Origin: Rhynchospora pubera
Lineage: Eukaryota > Streptophyta > Magnoliopsida > Poales > Cyperaceae
Reading direction: 5' to 3'
Length of the DNA stretch: 64,000 bases
NCBI GenBank assembly: GCA_028095005.1
Contig: CM051463.1
Coordinates: forward strand, 66,874,251 to 66,938,250
The position numbers and the translations under genes are program-made. The notes beneath the pieces were generated by a model that saw only the letters and a program-made list of their open reading frames with translations, made no database searches and was not told the origin of the DNA. Below, piece after piece: positions 1-12,339 of the stretch. Positions within the stretch are counted from its first letter, which is position 1. Each line of letters begins with the position of its first letter.

Positions 1-1596
1 ACTGAAAGGAAGTGAAAAATTGAATGATAATACCACATGATAAAAAGTATATACACATGTTAGCATGAAATTGGCGCCAATTAAAATAGCACAATATTGT
101 ATTGTAATATACTCCTTGTATGTATTTGAGATAAACTTTTGAAAAGAAAATAAAGTCAACGAATTAGTATATGTTTGATGAACTGGTTTATAAATGTGTA
201 ATATTGCCAAGTCTTTTTTTTTGCCTGCAGATCTTTGAAATTAGTGTCTAATGTTAAAATGTATGACAAAAATAATCAGATGTGAGAACTAATCAACGAA
301 AATATCAAGAGTCAAACAAAACACGATACAAACTATTTTACGTGTTACTAACCATTAGTTAAACTCATAAGAGATAAAGGCCATGTGCATAGACAAAGGT
401 CAAAATCTGTAATTGAGACAAAAACAAAAACATTAAATGCAAATTAGATGGAAATGGAAGAACATAGGGAAATAATCTGCATCAGTTGCTTATTGATGAC
501 AGAAAGGTAGTAGTTCACAATTGATCACTTTTTAGATGGTGAGAAATCGTATAAGAAATGGATAAAAGCAACATCCAAGCTCTTTTATCACGATCAGTGC
601 TATTAATCCCACTGAAATTTTTTTAAGTTGGTATGTTTTCCTCACTTTTCTTTACGTTTTACCTGCTGAGTGTTCAACTCTCTCGAGCATCAAAATGTAA
701 ATGAATTCACAAAAATCTAAAAATAAGATGAGAAGATATATATGAAACCTTTTGATGTTCCATCAGTACAAACAGATCCCAAGCTATACATGTCCAATTT
801 TACTGCAAACAGGAAATACAAACTCTCAACGGTATAAAACAAATACAAACTTATCCAGTACTGTTTCTTATTATAATCTCTGCATGGAATAAATAAGCAG
901 CACACCATTTGTAACTTATTTAATCATACTATTACGGTACTTATTATCTATGAAGTTCGAGAATATTTCAGCCATTCCTTAAGTTAGTTAATGGTCAGAA
1001 ATAAATCGATCATGAACATATAATGATATTAAAATTTAATATGCAGGCATGATGGTGAAAATAAGAACAAATAATGCAACCGTATTTATTGATGGAGTGT
1101 GGCCACATAATATCCAAATTAATCCAAATATAAAAATAATTAAAGGTTTCTATATTTTACCTTGTATTTGGAACCATGAAATTGTGAAACCCTGACATTT
1201 GTTGCTTTATGCATAGTTCCTAAAAAAAAAAGAAAAAGAAAATGCATATCAGAAATTGCACGACTTGAATACGAAGAACTCTCGACAACAACCAAAAAGT
1301 TCAAAATTGTAGTCCTTTCTTTTCTATTGGTCTATCAGAAAGACCATGCTAATTGCATAGAAATGAAAAAACAATGCTAAAAAATGAACAAATTAAAGGA
1401 AAAATTAATCTGTACAACAATTTCTTAGTTGTCAAAATCTTTAATATAAAATTTAAAGCCCATAATGCAGCAGGATCCTGTACAACAATTCCTTAGTTTT
1501 CAACCAAGCAAGTGCAAATTATGGAGAAACAAAACCAATCAGACTAAGACCTAACGCAAATCGAAAATTGGAAAATAATTACAAAAGAAAGGAAGA
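1..1596. other. AT-rich intergenic DNA, no gene recognised
   Basis: The stretch is AT-rich, with stops in all frames and no protein family, RNA gene or transposon terminus that I can recognise. Poly-A and poly-T runs occur but none marks a clear insertion. Confidence 0.5.
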
Positions 1597-2217
1597 TCAG
1601 TAATTCAAAACCTTTAGTGTAGAGAACAAACAAAAGAAAAAAAAGGCAACAGAAAAATTGAACGATAGTGAGAGACCATGGAGGAGAAAAAGAAAGGAAG
1701 AGAGAGGAGAAAAGTGCTGCGACTGTGGCAGGTAGTTCAACCCTGGACCCAGCAGATGAAAAAAGCGAAGAAAAAGAATGAGGAGCAAGAGGAAGGGCTT
1801 ACGGAACCAAGAGCAGCCACGGAAGGGTCTCCGTACGCGACCACATGGGGTACACACCACTGGCGGAAGCAATAGACCGGAATCGTACCGCACAGTAAAT
1901 GGAGAAGAACGATAGAGAGAATGGCGCACACACCACGACCATCTCCCAGACAACAGCCGTACAAAACTCACATGGGCAACACCATGTACCCGGTCCGCGA
2001 GGAGCACCCTCGCCATCAGAGGAGAGAGGATGTACTGGGCGGAGAAAATCGAGGCGAACAAAGGAACTATCTCGAAGGAGAACTGATCAAACGACATAGG
2101 CTAACCACATCAGACGGCCAGGATGCAAGCAACGCAATGGACGGTCCAGATCCGGTTACTGTTCTCCAACAGTGCTTAGCTATAGTAACGGATCCGGATC
2201 TAAATAGCCCGGATTAA
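1597..2217. other. GC-richer block with overlapping short open frames
   Basis: This block is less AT-rich than its surroundings and is open in several overlapping frames on both strands, including a minus-strand frame of about 166 codons and plus-strand frames of 65-98 codons. Composition bias alone could keep these open. The minus-strand frame is Phe/Leu/Ser-rich and the plus-strand frames are Arg/Glu/Gln-rich, as expected from a purine-rich strand. I recognise no domain. It could be a decayed retroelement leader or a host exon, but nothing supports translation. Confidence 0.25.
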
Positions 2218-2431
2218 TATATGTTTCGATTAGAAAAATATGTGGAGAGCAGATTGTATTATTAATATAATACGATACGAAATATATTTAATAATACGAG
2301 AGTTAAGCACCCGAACTCAAAGGTCAAATTATAAGTAATGTAAAATCCAGAATCAATCTCACATTTCCCAAAATATCTATGACAAGAACAGTGCCTGCAG
2401 ATCTACCTACGCAAAACCTCGATACGCATAA

Positions 2432-2930
2432 TGATCGATGGGGAAACCAAGTCTCAAAATAAAAACCTCGTGTCTACCGATCTAATCGTTTGTAGAACAG
2501 CTTGAGGGTCGAATCCACAGGGACGGTGTTGGAATACCGATATTTTACTTTATTAAACTAGCTAGACGATTCAACTCTTAAGAATTCAAGAATTGTTGGT
2601 GGGTGGGCCTAAATCTTAAGTCTAATTTCGAGGTCAAAACAAGAATTAATAAGAGGTATTCAACAAGTCATGAAATTCTAGGGTTTTTGGTTGCTAATAC
2701 TTCTTCTTAGTCTCAGTTCCAGCGGTCCGCTGACTCTCGTAGCGGCCCACTAAAACAATTTGGGTCGCTAATCTATTAGACTGGTCGCTGGTTACTTGGG
2801 GGGCATAGACAACCTCGCTGATTCACTCAGCGGCCCGCTAGGATTAGCGATGTGATTGCAAATTGACTTAATTCAGTTGATAATTGTGTAGGGATAATGA
2901 CTTAATTAAGGTTCCTAGATCAAACTATCG
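2432..2930 (-). repeat. Left copy of ~500-bp direct repeat (LTR-like)
   Basis: It matches 5325-5825 with scattered substitutions and small indels, by eye about 90%. Both copies begin TGATCGA on the plus strand and contain several AGCGGCCCGCT-like palindromes. After about 2930 this copy runs into a poly-T tract and the two copies diverge, so it looks truncated or rearranged compared with the right copy. Confidence 0.6.
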
Positions 2931-4045
2931 TTTTTTTTTCTTCTTTTTTTTATGTCATGAGCCTTTCTGTTTTTACTCATGATTTATGGAAGTTCTTCTA
3001 TCCACCATAACCTATAGCTTCCCGCAATGTCCATAGCATTGCACGCTTTTTAGTTCCCTTTTTTATTTACTTTTTTTTTTATATACAAGGGTGTGTATTT
3101 ACATCTTCGACTTTTAATAAACTTGAAAACAGCGGTTGTTTGACTCTAGACTTAGTGTTTATTTCCTTAGTTGACATGGATTTGGGTCGGTAGAATCGAT
3201 CTTGACAAAATTTGGAAATTAATTCAATTGGTGGTTGTCTTGGTTTACCAATTTCTAATTGGTCAAGTCATTCATACTACTTATCAAATCATCAAATTTA
3301 AGTCTCAATCAAGATAGATTATGATACAATACCTACTCATTTCCTAAGGTCACAGGGGCTAGTCGATCAATTAGATGACCCACAATTCAAATCGAAAAAT
3401 TTTCTAAAACTCTCTAAATAATTCATTCAATTCACGATATCAAAACTTGTTAAGTATCTTCCTAACTTATCTAAATGCAATCTATATGAAATTATCATGC
3501 AATAGAGATAATTCCCAAATGAAATGCACAATTATACTTGTCAGTTCCAGTTTTAGCTACCCACCGAAAATCTCAGCGGGCCGCTGATACTGGGACAGAT
3601 ACAAAATTAACACCTAATATGCATTATGCAAACCTAGATACAACTCCTATTCTCTCCCCCCAAGTTTAAAACTTTGCACTGTCCTCAAAGCAAGGAAAAC
3701 ATAACTTAAAAGAGAGAAAGGAAAGGAAACTCATCAAATTATTGTAGTGGTTGTGAAGTTCGCATAGGGGTTTGTGCGACTTGCAAAACGGCTTGTATGC
3801 TCCTTCATGGTGTATCCCCCAAGTTTGAGCTCTTGCATACAATTCGTGTAATGGTGCTTCCAAAAGCTGATTTGTCACCTTTCTTCAAACCTAAAAACCA
3901 ACAACAACAATTGATAAGTTATAACTAACTAAAAAATAACTAAACCTAAATTAATCTAAATGAGAGAAAATAAAATTTTTGGGCCTTGGGTTGCCTCCCA
4001 AGAAGCGCTTGTTTTAGGTCACTAGCTTGACCACCTTGCATTTAC
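2931..4045 (-). other. Interior of Athila-like element, non-coding
   Basis: AT-rich sequence with one isolated AGCGGGCCGCTG palindrome near 3574 and a C-rich stretch at 3655-3662, which reads GGGGGG on the minus strand and could be a relic polypurine tract. No open frame with recognisable similarity was found. Confidence 0.4.
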
Positions 4046-5121
4046 TCATCTTATCTTCACTTTTCTACCTCTCCACGCATCATGATTCTCCCAAAAGTGA
4101 TTGAGCGGGTCCTTTGAAACATGCTTGGAGTTTTCTTCTTTGGATGTCATCTTTCTTGGCTCGATTATGATGTGATACTTGATTTGCGGTTTGTTGTCTT
4201 CGATCACATCAAGTTTCTCCAAACATCTTCTAAGAGTGCTCAAGTCAATTTGGTTGAACTTCTCATTTGTGTTGTCGGATGCCTCGACTTTGAGAATTGT
4301 GTCACCATCTTTCTTCTCTTCAAGTTCATCATTCATGTTCTTAATTGGAGGATGCTTCAATTCCAACTCATTAGATTTGACAATTTCATCCCTAAACAAT
4401 CTTGTGGAAATGGAATTGGAGGGATATAGGGAGGAGGTGGTATGTACTTTGGTTCATCAAATTCCTCTTGTACCTCCCTATTCTCAACTTGTTTGCTTTA
4501 AGCTTTGTTGGTATCTAACCAAATTTGGATCTCCTTGGAACTAGAGTTTTCAAATTCACAATCACTATGCAAAGCCAATTCATTGTTTTGTTCATTGTGT
4601 GATCTATATGAAGAATTTTCAATCTCTATCATCCTTTGATGATGTGTAATGAGAGTATTGAGAGAAGATGATATAGATTTCATTTCTTTCAAAAATTTCT
4701 CATTAAATTCGATTTGGTTCATTTAAAATTCCTCAAATCTTGATTCAACACTTGACATTTGCGTAGATGATCGGAAATTATCAAAACTAGGAAAAAAAGT
4801 AGACCTATGGTATGGTTGAGACACTAAACCATCATCGTTCAAAGCAAAAGAAGGAAAATCATTCAAACCATAATCGCATGTCTGTCTGTTGAGGTTCCAG
4901 CGGGTCGCATGATCTCCCGGCGAGCCGCTGAAACTGGCAGAAATATTTTGTGCTTCAGGTTCCCTCGAACGGTTTGTTTGACATTCAAAAAGTTTGTCGA
5001 ATCCGATGAGGTTACTGAAGTTTTGGTTGTCTCCACATGCATTATTGATTGTGTTTTGCACAGTGTGAAAAGCACGCTCAAATTCACTCATGTTCGCATT
5101 AAGTCTGAATTGCCTATTCAT
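4046..5121 (-). pseudogene. Gag-like remnant of Athila-like element
   Basis: On the minus strand a frame of 132 codons (5121-4723) is followed, in the same frame and directly after a stop, by one of 74 codons (4722-4498). A third piece of 117 codons lies at 4399-4046. The first is Asn/Ser/Phe-rich and contains QPYHRSTFFPSFDNF. The second is a helical Glu/Lys/Asn-rich tail. The third is Lys/Glu-rich and hydrophilic. Position just downstream of the primer-binding site and composition fit the C-terminal part of a gag protein. No zinc knuckle or polymerase motif is seen, so the assignment rests mainly on context. At least one stop interrupts it. Confidence 0.4.
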
Positions 5122-5300
5122 GTGGTTGATTTTCTTCCAATTATCTCCGCCTCTTGTTCACGTACCTGAAAAGAAGGAAACATGGTGATAGAAAATATTT
5201 TTGGTTTTTTTTTATAAGATAAGACAAAATAAGTAAGATACAAGGATACAAGTGTGTCTATACTAAATTACTAAAGCAAAATACCAATATTCGAGCAAAC

Positions 5301-5320
5301 CGTCCCCGACAACGGCGCCA
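5301..5320 (-). promoter_or_regulatory. Primer-binding site (Athila-type, tRNA-Asp-like)
   Basis: Read on the minus strand the sequence is TGGCGCCGTTGTCGGGGA, close to the primer-binding site known from Athila-type Gypsy elements. It lies four bases from the TGATCGA end of the right direct repeat, which is where a PBS should sit for a minus-strand element. Confidence 0.6.
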
Positions 5321-5324
5321 ATTT

Positions 5325-5825
5325 TGATCGAAGGGAAAACCAAGTCTCAAAATAAAAACTTCGTGTCTGCCGATCTAATCGTTTGTAGAACAGCTTGAGG
5401 GTCGAATCCACAGGGACGGTGTTGGAATATTGATCTTTTACTTTACTAAACTAACTAGACGGTTCAACTCTTAATAATTCAAGAATTGTTGGTGGGTGGT
5501 CCTAAATCTTAAGTCTAGTTTCAAGGTCAAAATAAGAATTAATGAGAGAGATTCAACAAGTCATGTAATTCTAGGGTTTATGGTTGCTAACACTTCATCT
5601 TAGTCCCAGTTCCAGCGGCCCGCTGACTCTCGTAGCGGCCCGCTAAAAGAACTTAGGTCGCTAATCTATTAGACTGGTCGCTGGCTACTTGGCGGGCATA
5701 GACAACTCGCTGGTTCACTCAGCGGCTCGCTAGGATTAGCAATGTGAATGCAAATTGACTTAATTCAGTTGATAATTGTGCAGGGATAATGGCTTAATTA
5801 AGGTCCTAGATCAAACTCTCGTTTA
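5325..5825 (-). repeat. Right copy of ~500-bp direct repeat (LTR-like)
   Basis: This is the partner of 2432-2930. It abuts the primer-binding site, which makes it the 5' LTR end of a minus-strand element. Similar-looking AT-rich sequence with another pair of GCGGGTCGC motifs at 6630-6660 continues to about 6800, so the LTR may be longer than the shared segment. Confidence 0.55.
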
Positions 5826-7370
5826 GGTCTGATTATCAGTTAATTAACCCAATTTCCCTTGTATAGAAGCTAGATTTCAACTATCGTTTCTTGGTCTAGT
5901 TTCTACAAGTTTATACCTTTCTAACCTAAGAAATCCTTGAGTTTTCACTCTTGGAAAGGACTTAACTCTCGTTAATTAGTCTTGGTTTAACCTTTCAGTT
6001 TACAACCTTCATGTTAATCATAATCATGCCTAATAATCTAAGTTTATTTGGACTTAACCACCTAGCAATTAAGCGAGCTCTACTTAACGGGTGTAAACAA
6101 ATCTATTTAGACAATTATGGCATAATCAATTCAAGCAATTCAAGCAAGGTATAAAACACAAAGATATCAAATAAACTAAATAAACATGCAATCAACAACT
6201 AAGAATTCGAGTTTACAACCATAGCCCTAGAACAAACAATCAACAACTAAGAAACATCGTACAAACACAAGAGAAAATGAGAATAAGAAAAGATTACAAC
6301 CAATTACTCTTGCGTGTGTCGAAATCTCCTATCAAACATGTCTCTTGCTGTCGCAAATGACATGCTTGGCGCTGCCACGATCTGGACTTGAGACCTAACT
6401 CTCAAATAACTCAATATCTAACCCTAACTTGACCTTGGATTTGGTCTCCTCTTGTTCTCTCCTTCTTGTTCTCCTCAAACAGGTCTTTAATAGGCATTGG
6501 GAAGGTGTAGAAATGCTGGAAATAACTGAAGACGTGCTCTGGATGCACCTGGAGTCGGTAGAAACCGCCATCCAAATATAGAATTGCCAAATCGGGCGAT
6601 TCTGCTAAATCTGACAATTCCAGGTCTGCGGGTCGCTGGGACTTTCAGCGGGTCGCAGGAAACTATCAGCACTGCATCCTGTCAGTATTTTGGGCATATC
6701 TCCTTCATCCGAACTCCGTTCGAGGTGATTCAAGATCCGTAGGAAAGTTTAGAACGAGCTCTTCAACTTTATGGACTCATCCAAGTCATTTATTGTCCAG
6801 AATCTGCAATAAAATTAGAAACTATGGTAGTAAGACACGGTACCGGCAAACTGACTCATGGAGATCGAGAGATAGTCTGAAATATATATATAGATGGCAC
6901 ACGCAACCCAGTGTCCAAGTCATGCCAAAGGAATATACTAACAACACAAGACAAGGGGATATACTAATAACAAACAACCATCAAGTGACCGCAGAACCGC
7001 CTAGAAGTCGGTCTCCAGAGTGATCGTCGGAGACGTGTTGCTCGTGATCAGAATCGTCATGAATTGACCGGCAATGGCTTGGGTGCAGCTCCTGACCGCA
7101 AGCAAAGCATTCCTAGTTCACTCGGTCTCACTATCCTGATCCATACCAGATGCAAGTGTTGATTTTAAGCACTTTTAAGTTCATTAATCACTTTATTAAT
7201 CTAGATGCATAACCTATAAATGCAGCTAATATTTTGACTATTATAATGCTCTTAACTGTTTACTTAATGTTAATGACATGTTATGCACACATAAAGTTAC
7301 TGATCTAATTCTTAATCTAAAGTTTAAAGAAAACCTAAAGCTTCCACACTCCTGGAAAGTAGGTGCAGAA

Positions 7371-7466
7371 CTGCTACTCAGCTGGAGGGTCAGCGGACTC
7401 CTGCTCCGTGCCGCCTTCGTACTCAGTGAAACCGTCCTCAACAAAGTATGAGTAGCCCTGCTGGTC
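7371..7466 (-). other. Candidate minus-strand terminal coding exon
   Basis: On the minus strand a TTTGGTCAG acceptor-like sequence is followed by a frame that contains DQQGYSYFVEDGFTEYEGG and ends in a stop after an acidic tail. The acidic, non-repetitive composition differs from the surrounding AT-rich DNA, so it may be a real terminal exon of a host or retroelement gene. I do not recognise the family and found no upstream exon. Confidence 0.25.
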
Positions 7467-8189
7467 ACCTGACCAAACACAGAAGACTAGACTTAGAAAA
7501 ACGAAAACTAAGAAACGCTCATCTAACGATCTCTAATTAACCCTCAATTGTAATTTGGATTTAGTTTATTAAGTGTGTTGTATTTAAGATTTTCTAAAAG
7601 GAATTCTGTTTTAAAATATATTATTTTATTTAGAGAAGTATTTTAGAAAATTTTGACAGAGTTTCCTTTAAATCAGTGTGTGAAGGAAGTCGTTTTTAGA
7701 CGAGTTCCTACAGTCCATTCTTCTGTGCGTTTATAATCGTGTTATAAATAACTAAATGTATTAGTTTAGTAATAATTCTAATAGTGTTTTGCTCAAGTAT
7801 GAAATTCTATTATTAACTTTTGTAACTAATTTTTATTAAAAGAATTTTAGTGAATAAATCGTATTGAAAATTTTATCTTTTAATCAAATAATTCTAAGTT
7901 ACGTTTATAGTCATTTTCATAAAGAGAAATATAATGTTAATAATAACTAGAGATAATATTATTTTTCATAATGATAATATAACTAATGTGATTATTATTT
8001 TAACCTGTTGGTGTTTTAATGTGTTTGGGATCATACGCATTTGGATGACTGTACTGATGGTAATCCTCTCCCATCTTTAAGTTTACGTATTAGTCCGATT
8101 AATTTAAATACATTAATTTATAAATAATCCTATTTTTAAGTTAATCATTTTAATTAATTTACTTAACTAAATGTCAATCCTGATTTTAA

Positions 8190-8400
8190 TATGGACCTGG
8201 CCCAGTCCGACATTTAATTAAAGTCCAACAGATAATTATTTTCGGCCCAGAATAGAGCCCAACACAGAAATTCAAAAGGGACAACCCAAATAGGCCAGAG
8301 AATTAAACACACGGCCCAGCAAAAATGCAAGGCCCAGAATCAAAACAGACAGGCCAGGAAATAAGCCACGGCCCAGGTGGGTATAAGGGGCCCAGCCTGC
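8190..8400. promoter_or_regulatory. Cluster of GGCCCA (site II-like) boxes
   Basis: Six GGCCCA copies fall within about 210 bp. On the minus strand they read TGGGCC, the core of the plant site II/TCP-bound element found upstream of ribosomal-protein and cell-cycle genes. No intact gene start lies next to them, so function is unproven and low-complexity origin is possible. Confidence 0.3.
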
Positions 8401-8665
8401 AAGCCTGGCGGGTCGGGTTCAGCGGGTGAGTGGATTTCGGGGATCAAATCCGAACCCACAACCAAAATTTAGATCCGACCCATAAATCCCTCAGATCCGA
8501 CCCGCAAATCCAACACTTTTATCGAAATTCAGTTCATCTATATTGAATTTTCACTGTTATGAAATCATTTAAGGGGTCGTCATAAACAAATTTAATACCA
8601 CTTGTCTCTGAAATTTGCAAGCGCACACTTTTTTAGTAGGGAAATAACGTTCCGTTATTCCTATA

Positions 8666-8677
8666 GGGTGTGTTTGG
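8666..8677 (+). mobile_element. Left tip of split Tourist-like MITE (copy 1)
   Basis: GGGTGTGTTTGG is the left terminal inverted repeat of a MITE whose remainder lies at 25745-25892. It is preceded by ATA (8663-8665), which recurs directly after the right tip at 25893-25895, so the ATA pair is the MITE target-site duplication now about 17 kb apart. Confidence 0.8.
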
Positions 8678-10459
8678 TGTTAGTAAGTGTGTAATTTTCG
8701 ATTTTTATGCTAATTACAAGTTAATTAAGCCATCGAAACAACACACACAACAAATCGTGCACAAAAGCCAAGTTAACACAAAGAGATTAAGGTGGAAATT
8801 ATACCTCCCGCGAAATCGTATTCGCGGGGCTCGATCCTACGGCATGGGAATCGATGGGGTGCTCTCCTTCGCCTCCTCCATGGCGCCCTCGAGTCCACCA
8901 AGGAATTTGGCCATGTCCCAATTCTTGTGCTAGCAAGAGAAAGGAGATAGCTAATCCTTTTCACCATTCTTCAAGTAATTCTAGCAATTAACCTTTTGGA
9001 ATAGCTATTCTCAACACATGAGACCTATGGGAATGCAAGAGAGAGAGAGACCACCATGGGAGAATCAAAATTCTGCCCATGGATGGTGGTGGCGGCTAGG
9101 GAGAAGAAGGGAGGCAAGGTGAGAAGGTTAGGTTTTGCTTCTTCAAGTGGTCCTTATATAGACCACTCTCCACCAACCTTTTCTCTTTCCCTTTTTGCCC
9201 CTATATGGCCGGCCATTAAGTTGGGCCAAAAAGGCCACCCCACTTATTTATTTAATCTCACTTAGGCCATATTAAATCAAATATTTAATAGGCCTTTCAA
9301 GTTGCATTCAATTTAGGCTCAAATAGACTATTAAAATAAAAGCCTATACTTTAATTTAATTCACTTAATTAAATTAAAGTGTGATGAATAAAATTAATTA
9401 TCAATATGTTGATAATCAATTTAGGATTAGCATGTGCATTAATTTATTTCTATATGATCCATTTGACTTAATTAATTATAACGTCCACAACGTTATTTAA
9501 TTAATTAATCAACTTATCATATTTTGCAATACTCACTATTGCAAATAAATAAATAATGCATGTATGGTCAAAGTCCTATTTGTGTGACCCTTTGAGGATT
9601 TATGCTATGTTGGACATGGAATTAAATCGCTATTTAATTCCAATAATCATAAGTGGTATCTAGCAACACGTTATGATTCCCAATTCGCATAAATAGTGTA
9701 CTACTACAGTATTTAAATCCTGCATAAGAGAATAAATGTATTTCCCTATTTTGATTCTTATGTCACACGATATCATCGTATAATCCAAGATAGGAATGTG
9801 TCATTCTTGCAGATTATACGTTTCTTGATCTAGAGATAATTGTATAAAGTTGCATGCAAACAATCTATCTCCATCAAGGGGCCCAAACAGATATCGTCAC
9901 TCACTAAGTGAATTAATGAGGGACATACGGTTTTCTTGATGATTAGCTTTTCCCCGCACAATTCAAGAGAACATAAATAAAGTCCGTATAGCAGCCCTTA
10001 TCGGGAATCAGCGGTAGACGATATTTATTGAACCTATCCTCATGTGGAAAAGATAAACATCTCAAACTTAGAACCAAAATCATTACGAAATAAACAATGA
10101 CACATAACACAATCCATATGTTTATTTCGATGGGTCAAGTCCTGTGCTATGTTCCATAACATACACATATGCAATTAAGTTGGTAACTCTTTACCTATGA
10201 TTTGTAGAACTTAATCATCACTTAACTTGCATACTAATCTTATAAGATAATTAATGTTCCTTGTTAATTATCAAGATTATGGACCGTTTAGATTTATTAT
10301 TGTCATTCTAAAGAATGATCCACAGAGATCTACAATTCAGATCCTCAACCTGAATAATCTGTCAATAATAAACCTAGGAACAGATGATAAAATATCATCC
10401 ATAACATAAACTAATAATTAAGTCATTAAATTATTGACTTCTAGGACATAACTCTAACA
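8678..10459 (-). repeat. 3' LTR of 17-kb Copia element
   Basis: It is 1,782 bp with TG...CA ends and nearly identical to 23963-25744. Substitutions noticed between the copies are A/G in the AACAAATCG/AACGAATCG segment, G/A in CATGTGCAT/CATGTACAT, and C/A in AAATCCTGC/AAATACTGC. Short open frames inside it are repeated identically in the other LTR and are not genes. Confidence 0.93.
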
Positions 10460-10472
10460 ATCTCCCACTTGG
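10460..10472 (-). promoter_or_regulatory. Polypurine tract of 17-kb Copia
   Basis: The minus strand reads CCAAGTGGGAGAT directly before the LTR start TGTTAG. This is the typical Copia plus-strand priming site and fixes the element's orientation. Confidence 0.85.
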
Positions 10473-10850
10473 CCTAGAGTCAATCAGTAGTGACTTCTAG
10501 CCAACGAAGAATTGAGAACGATGTCATATATCTATATATATACATGTCTCGGACCTCAAAAGAAATAATACGCTTAAAGCTAGTTACTCATACGTCCATC
10601 ACGTATGGATGCATAACTGCATCTTGTATACTGCTCAAGGTAGAGGTCATGCTAGAGTGTTCGCTGTGTTCGTGAACCTATCCAAAATTTTGTTTGACCC
10701 TATATATATATACTACTATATATATGTTCTTGATCATCATCATATGATATCAAGTGATATCGTTATAGATCATATTTGAATCTCCAATGTAACATTGGGT
10801 TCTTTAGGAGTAAGTTATGGTTCGAGATGCATAGAACCATAGTAGCTCGA

Positions 10851-11275
10851 CTAAGAACTCGATCCAGAATAAACTTCTTTTATTGCTTCACAAGTTTCTA
10901 TGTATTTTACTTTGGTGACGGAAACAGTTGTAATATTCCATTTAGAACACTTTCTAAACTTACAACACCACCTTTTAAGCAAAATATGTAGCTCAATCGT
11001 GATTATATCAATCCTTTGAAAAACTTTTATCAATGTAACAACTTACACGAGATTTCTTTCATCTTAAGAGATGAAACATTATATCACTCTTTCTCATAAG
11101 GTACTCGAGGATATCCTTGATTATCGTCCAAATGTGTCTCTCTTGTATCCATTTGACAACTGTTTGTCATATCTTTTGGATACTACACATTGGGGCATAT
11201 GCATAAATATGGCGTACGAAATGAAACTCATAATGAAAGAATGTTTGAACTATTTCATGCACTTTCTTGAATTGA
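10851..11275 (-). pseudogene. Copia RNase H / RT-connection remnant
   Basis: Minus-strand translation gives IIKDILEYLMRKSDIMF near 11140-11083, matching the Copia segment between RT and RNase H. Further along, near 10930-10890, SVTKVKYIETCEAIKEV matches the RNase H stretch that normally reads S-T-x-E-A-E-Y-x-A. The diagnostic Glu and Ala positions are changed and stops and frameshifts separate the pieces, so the enzyme is dead. The remnant ends at the CACTA insertion (11276) and is continued beyond it at 18626. Confidence 0.7.
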
Positions 11276-11306
11276 CACTACAGGAAACTGCAGCAATTGC
11301 ATGGGC
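11276..11306 (+). repeat. CACTA left terminal inverted repeat
   Basis: It begins CACTACAGGAAACTGCAGC and is the inverse of 18595-18625 with a single A/G difference near its inner end. Confidence 0.9.
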
Positions 11307-11339
11307 CCTTTGCATCCGTAGTGCTGATGCAGCATGCGT

Positions 11340-12110
11340 TCTGCATCAGCTATACTGATGCAACTAGGCCGATGCAACTGGCTTTGATGCAAATGCTCAA
11401 TTGCATTGGCATTTACAGTTGCATGGGCGTATTTAGTTGCATCCGCTAAATCGATGCAAGGTTGCATGGGCAAAATAGATGCAACTGATGTATTTTGCAT
11501 GGGGTTTGTCAGATGCAATTGAATTATTTAGCATGGGTTGGACTGATGAATTTGACTTCTTTTGCATCTATTTTGCCGAGACAATTGACTTCTCTAGCAT
11601 GGGATTAGATGGTGCAACTAACATCCATTGCATCCGCTTGGTTGATTCACTTAAAATGTTTAGCATGAATTGGGCAAATGCGATTGACTTCTTTTGCATT
11701 CATTTTGCCGATGCAATTGACTTCTTTAGCATCAAATTAGTCCATGCATCTGGCACCTTTTTCATACGTTCTACTGATGAAATTGACTTCTTTTGCATGG
11801 ACTTACCAATGCAGTTCACTTCTTTTGCATTCGTTCTTGCATTGCAAATAACTTATTTGGCATGGACTTAACGGATGCAATTGACTTCTTTTGCATCCAT
11901 TCGTACGATCAAACTGATTTATTTGGCATGGACTTAGCCAATGCAACTCACTTATTTTGCATTCGTACCACCAATGGAATTGACTATTTTGTATGAACTT
12001 AACGGATGCAATTAACTTCGTTTGCATCCATTCATCTTTTATAATTGACTTATTTTGCATGAAGTTAACCGATGCAATTGACTTGTGTGATTTGTAATAG
12101 ATTTGACAAA
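11340..12110 (+). repeat. CACTA left subterminal repeat array
   Basis: Degenerate copies of a roughly 60-70 bp unit contain GATGCAATTGACTTCTTTTGCAT or close variants, at least ten times by eye. They keep some short frames open (such as 11479-11871), but those frames are products of the repeat and not genes. Confidence 0.8.
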
Positions 12111-12339
12111 TACAATTGCATGATTTTACCAATAAAAATAGTTGAATATTATCATCATTCATATTAATTGTTAACAAATATCACATTTCTTAATATTAAC
12201 TAAAAATATTTCAATAAAATTACCACACAAAACAAATACATGAAAAACTATCTAAAACATATAACATCCAACCCAAAATTATACCAAAAGTAACAAGAAC
12301 CAACAATTATACCACCAAATAAAAATGCAAAAGAACCAC

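Larger units (their letters stand above)
2432..6800 (-). mobile_element. Decayed Gypsy/Athila-like LTR retroelement
   Basis: The elements of a minus-strand retrotransposon can be read. A direct repeat of about 500 bp occurs at 2432-2930 and 5325-5825. A primer-binding site lies beside the right copy at 5301-5320. Minus-strand gag-like frames follow at 5121-4046. Purine-rich tracts and the phrase GGGTTGCCTCCCAAGAAG near 3988, which I associate with repetitive plant elements, lie in the interior. No protease, RT or integrase is visible, so the copy is non-autonomous or gutted. The right repeat may belong to a longer LTR reaching about 6800. The right boundary is not resolved and no target-site duplication was established. 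Confidence 0.55.
6801..8662. other. Intergenic DNA with few identifiable parts
   Basis: Mostly AT-rich sequence. A short minus-strand candidate terminal exon lies near 7371-7466 and a run of GGCCCA boxes at 8190-8400. GGGTCGGGTT-like and GATCCGACCC phrases follow to 8510. No complete gene was found. Confidence 0.45.

Noticed and set aside
1597..2097. Minus-strand open frame of 166 codons
   Set aside because: Phe/Leu/Ser-rich complement of a purine-rich strand, no domain, overlapping open frames in other phases; kept only as an unexplained block.
8670..8967. Short open frames in the Copia LTR, repeated at 24058-24252 and 24341-24550
   Set aside because: They lie in LTR sequence and are the same in both LTR copies; no coding evidence.
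11479..12177. Open frames of up to 130 codons in the CACTA left end
   Set aside because: Generated by the subterminal tandem repeat; repetitive translation with no family.
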